A stretch of DNA of 9,544 bases from Bacteroidales bacterium (GTDB taxonomy: Bacteria > Bacteroidota > Bacteroidia > Bacteroidales > GCA-2711565). Both the position numbers and the translations under genes were made by a program. The stretch is taken from NCBI GenBank assembly GCA_029931995.1, contig JAOZQX010000033.1:1-9544 (forward strand). The letters are read 5' to 3'. Position 1 is the stretch's first letter, and each line of letters starts with the position of its first letter. Shown one piece after another: positions 7,433-9,544 of this stretch. The notes below the pieces were generated by a model. It was given only the letters and a program-made list of their open reading frames with translations. It made no database searches and was not told the DNA's origin.

Positions 7433-7474
7433 ATATTTTATTTCTTAATAAATTATAAAATTCTTAATATCTGT

Positions 7475-7993
7475 TTATTGAATAATCATACCGAGTTGAT
7501 CCAAAACCTCGTCGCTTAAATCCAGTCGTGGATTAGAATATAAAATATTCATACTACCAGCTTTATCAAAAATGAAATCATAATTTCTAGTTTCGGCAAT
7601 CTCAGAAATCACATTAAAAATTTTCTCCTGAATAGGTTGTACTAATTCCATTCTTTTAGTGTATAATTCTCCTTCAGGACCAAATTTATCTTGCTGAAAT
7701 TTTTTGATTTCTTTTTCTTTAGAAATTATTTCTTCTTCCTTTTTTTGTTTTAAATCGGCAGGCAACAAAGCTGATTCAGCCTGATAAGTGCGGTAGAGTT
7801 TATCCAGTTTGGTATATTTCCCTTCAATTTCTTTTTGCCATCGAGCCGATAATTCATTCAAAATATCCTGAGCATCATTGTACTCCGGTATGTTTTCAAG
7901 AATATAATCAGTATCAACATATGCATACTTTTGCGCAAAAGAAACTGTTGAAACACTAATTAATACGAGTAAAGTTAAAATTATTTTTTTCAT
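7475..7993 (-). CDS. OmpH/Skp-family periplasmic chaperone (bamA-proximal copy)
   Basis: This is the first of two tandem Skp-like proteins after bamA. The signal peptide has MKK, a hydrophobic stretch at about 4-19, and likely cleavage after Ala20 (VSFA before Gln21). The mature N-terminus KYAYVDTDYILENIPEY is the conserved OmpH strand and helix start. A Lys/Glu-rich coiled-coil arm spans about 45-125 (for example KQKKEEEIISKEKEIKKF). The chain returns with ISEIAETRNYDFIFDKAG, close to the matching segment of the downstream copy. At 172 residues the length is normal. It begins 55 bases after the bamA stop and is probably cotranscribed with it. The protein likely escorts unfolded beta-barrel proteins in the periplasm to BamA. 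The role comes from family knowledge and gene order. Confidence 0.93.
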   Translation of the reverse strand: MKKIILTLLVLISVSTVSFAQKYAYVDTDYILENIPEYNDAQDILNELSARWQKEIEGKYTKLDKLYRTYQAESALLPADLKQKKEEEIISKEKEIKKFQQDKFGPEGELYTKRMELVQPIQEKIFNVISEIAETRNYDFIFDKAGSMNILYSNPRLDLSDEVLDQLGMIIQ

Positions 7994-8013
7994 AATATTT
8001 GGTTTTAGTTTTA

Positions 8014-8032
8014 CAATTTAGGGCGTAAATTG
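8014..8032. repeat. Hairpin-forming inverted repeat between bamA and ompH
   Basis: A perfect 7-base inverted repeat (caattta 8014-8020, taaattg 8026-8032) flanks a 5-base GC-rich loop (gggcg). Two more pairs can form outside a single mismatch. No T-run follows it on the - strand, so it is not a normal terminator. It may be an mRNA processing or stability element, or a protein-binding site, in the 55-base gap. Function is inferred only. Confidence 0.35.
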
Positions 8033-8048
8033 CAAAAAGTCTGCCATA

Positions 8049-9544
8049 TTAATCAATTGATTTATTAATTGAGAAATGGAAGTGTTGTCCGTTTGCTTCT
8101 GCATTGCCCGGAACCTGATCAAATCCATAACCCCAATCAAGACCAAGAAAACCAAACATTGGCATAAATATCCGTACTCCAATACCTGCAGTTCTATAAA
8201 TATCAAATGGGTCATAATCATCCAATGATAACCAAGTATTTCCGGCTTCCAAATATGCCAAAGCATAAATTGTGGAATTAGGATTTAATGATAATGGGTA
8301 ACGTAATTCCAATGTGTATTTTGTATATACAGTTCCCCCAAGTTCGGAGCCATCATCCATGTCAAGATCCGGTGGAAGCACTTCGTTATCATATCCTCTC
8401 ATCGCAATAATTTCGCGACCATCCATATTATAACCTCCACTTAATCCATCTCCTCCAACATAAAACCGGCCAAAGGGTGTTATTCCAATATCATTATTAT
8501 AAGCTCCCATGTATCCAAATTGCATTCTTGTACTTAACACAAGTTTATCTGCTAATTCGAAATACCATGCGGTATTAAATTTAATTTTATAAAATTCAAC
8601 CCACTTATACTTTTCATCTTCGGTCATACTACCATAATCTTTATTCGAGAATGATGAGTAAGGAAGGGTAAGTTCTAAGGACATTCCCATTTCTGAACCA
8701 AAACGAGGATAAATTGGTGCGCTGGCCGAATTACGACCAAAAGCAAAGGTATAGCTAAAATTATTAAACCGACCTGTTCCCGAGCCAAATGTAAATACCG
8801 AATAATTATCCAAATCATATAATAAAAATTTCACGCTCTGGTACAATGTAAAATAATCATCGGGCCATGTTAACCTTTTACCCATTCCTAAGGTAAAGCC
8901 ATCAGTAACAAATGACATATAGTTAGCATCACTCTTATCATAAAGATTTGCATTTGAGAATGATGAGTGATAATATGAAACTGTTAATGAATTTGGTTTT
9001 TTACCACCAAACCAAGGTTCGGTAAACGAAGCAGTATAGTTGAAATATCCTTTGCCATAGGTTTGAAATCTCAAAGCAAGTTTTTGACCATCACCTGCCG
9101 GCACAGGATTCCACATCTCTTTATCAAATAAACCTCGTAACGAAAAGTTGTTAAATGACAATCCTAAGGATCCCATAATACGACCATAGCCATAACCTCC
9201 CGAAAGTTCAATCTGGTCAGAAGAAGTTTCTTCCACGATATACTCAATATCAGTTGTATTATCTGCAGGATTTGGCCTAACATCAGGATTAATTGTTTCG
9301 GGGTCAAAATATCGTAATTGAGACAGTTCTCTTGTTGTTCTGATTAAAAGTTCCCTGTTAAACAATTGTCCAGGACGTGTTCTGATTTCACGTATGGCAA
9401 CATGATCGTTCGTACGTGAATTGCCAGATATGGTAACTCTGTTAACTCGCGCCTGTTTCCCCTCATTAATCCGAATCTCAATATCAATAGAATCGTTCTC
9501 CACCATTACCTCAACAGGATTTGCAGAGAAGAATAAATAGCCAT
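8049..9544 (-). CDS. bamA: BamA, outer-membrane protein assembly factor (5' end outside window)
   Basis: BamA folds and inserts beta-barrel proteins into the outer membrane. The reading frame stays open to the window edge, so the start, signal peptide and early POTRA domains are missing; the ATG at 9506 is internal. About 497 residues remain. Numbering from the first whole codon, the end of a POTRA domain spans about 1-30. The final POTRA spans about 31-106 (RVNRVTISGNSRTNDHVAIRE, then PGQLFNRELL and LSQLRYFD). The 16-stranded barrel runs from about 107, opening with IELSGGYGYG. The loop-6 motif of the Omp85 family appears as MRGYD at 381-385 (Arg382), followed by GGTVYTKYTLELRYPL. The protein ends HFHFSINKSID, without the usual final aromatic residue. 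Two ompH/skp genes follow on the same strand, the standard arrangement in Bacteroidota. TamA is a less likely alternative given those neighbours. Confidence 0.94.
   Translation of the reverse strand, partial: GYLFFSANPVEVMVENDSIDIEIRINEGKQARVNRVTISGNSRTNDHVAIREIRTRPGQLFNRELLIRTTRELSQLRYFDPETINPDVRPNPADNTTDIEYIVEETSSDQIELSGGYGYGRIMGSLGLSFNNFSLRGLFDKEMWNPVPAGDGQKLALRFQTYGKGYFNYTASFTEPWFGGKKPNSLTVSYYHSSFSNANLYDKSDANYMSFVTDGFTLGMGKRLTWPDDYFTLYQSVKFLLYDLDNYSVFTFGSGTGRFNNFSYTFAFGRNSASAPIYPRFGSEMGMSLELTLPYSSFSNKDYGSMTEDEKYKWVEFYKIKFNTAWYFELADKLVLSTRMQFGYMGAYNNDIGITPFGRFYVGGDGLSGGYNMDGREIIAMRGYDNEVLPPDLDMDDGSELGGTVYTKYTLELRYPLSLNPNSTIYALAYLEAGNTWLSLDDYDPFDIYRTAGIGVRIFMPMFGFLGLDWGYGFDQVPGNAEANGQHFHFSINKSID

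Noticed and set aside
8018..8266. 82-codon - strand frame overlapping the end of bamA, considered as a frameshifted BamA tail.
   Set aside because: The main frame keeps barrel-strand patterns to its own stop and the alternative frame ends without a barrel signature, so no frameshift is indicated.
9504..9506. ATG at 9506 (- strand) as the start of the BamA-like gene.
   Set aside because: The frame continues upstream to the window edge with plausible POTRA sequence (GYLFFSANPVEV), and BamA needs more POTRA domains and a signal peptide.

Overview
The window reads as a chromosomal segment of a Bacteroidota (Bacteroidetes) bacterium, probably one with an oxidative TCA cycle. Three things point there: AT-rich DNA with A-rich leaders and no clear Shine-Dalgarno sequences before the genes; promoter-like elements of the TTG / TAnnTTTG type used by the Bacteroidota primary sigma factor; and the order bamA, ompH, ompH, which is typical of the phylum. 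Genus cannot be decided from the sequence.

Layout. Bases 1-217 are an AT-rich leader with no convincing gene, ending in a good promoter. A 55-residue 2[4Fe-4S] ferredoxin (218-385, +) follows as its own transcript, closed by a strong hairpin terminator (417-446). Four + strand genes come next: sucA (E1 of 2-oxoglutarate dehydrogenase, 542-3391), sucB (E2, 3407-4651), nadB (L-aspartate oxidase, 4688-6259) and a gamma-carbonic-anhydrase-like hexapeptide protein (6266-6796). Gaps of 15, 36 and 6 bases suggest a single operon. A hairpin at 6803-6835 ends this unit and has T-runs on both sides, so it probably also ends the transcript arriving from the right. On the - strand, read from right to left, are a 5'-truncated bamA (8049-9544), a first OmpH/Skp-like periplasmic chaperone (7475-7993) and a second one (6857-7369) with its own promoter-like sequence.

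How the genes fit together. sucA and sucB encode two of the three components of the complex that converts 2-oxoglutarate, CoA and NAD+ to succinyl-CoA, CO2 and NADH. The third component (E3, lipoamide dehydrogenase) is not here. nadB starts de novo NAD synthesis from aspartate, and its usual partners nadA and nadC are not adjacent. The carbonic-anhydrase-like protein could handle CO2 or bicarbonate, but that link is inference. The - strand group is the outer-membrane protein assembly module: BamA inserts beta-barrels, and the OmpH/Skp proteins carry unfolded barrels across the periplasm.

I see no mobile element, CRISPR array, RNA gene or obviously new system. This is mostly housekeeping DNA. 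The points worth a second look are modest: a degenerate E3-binding domain in SucB, a cysteine-bearing tail on SucA, an in-frame sucA/sucB junction beside an A9 run, compositionally different tandem chaperones, and an unusual BamA C-terminus.
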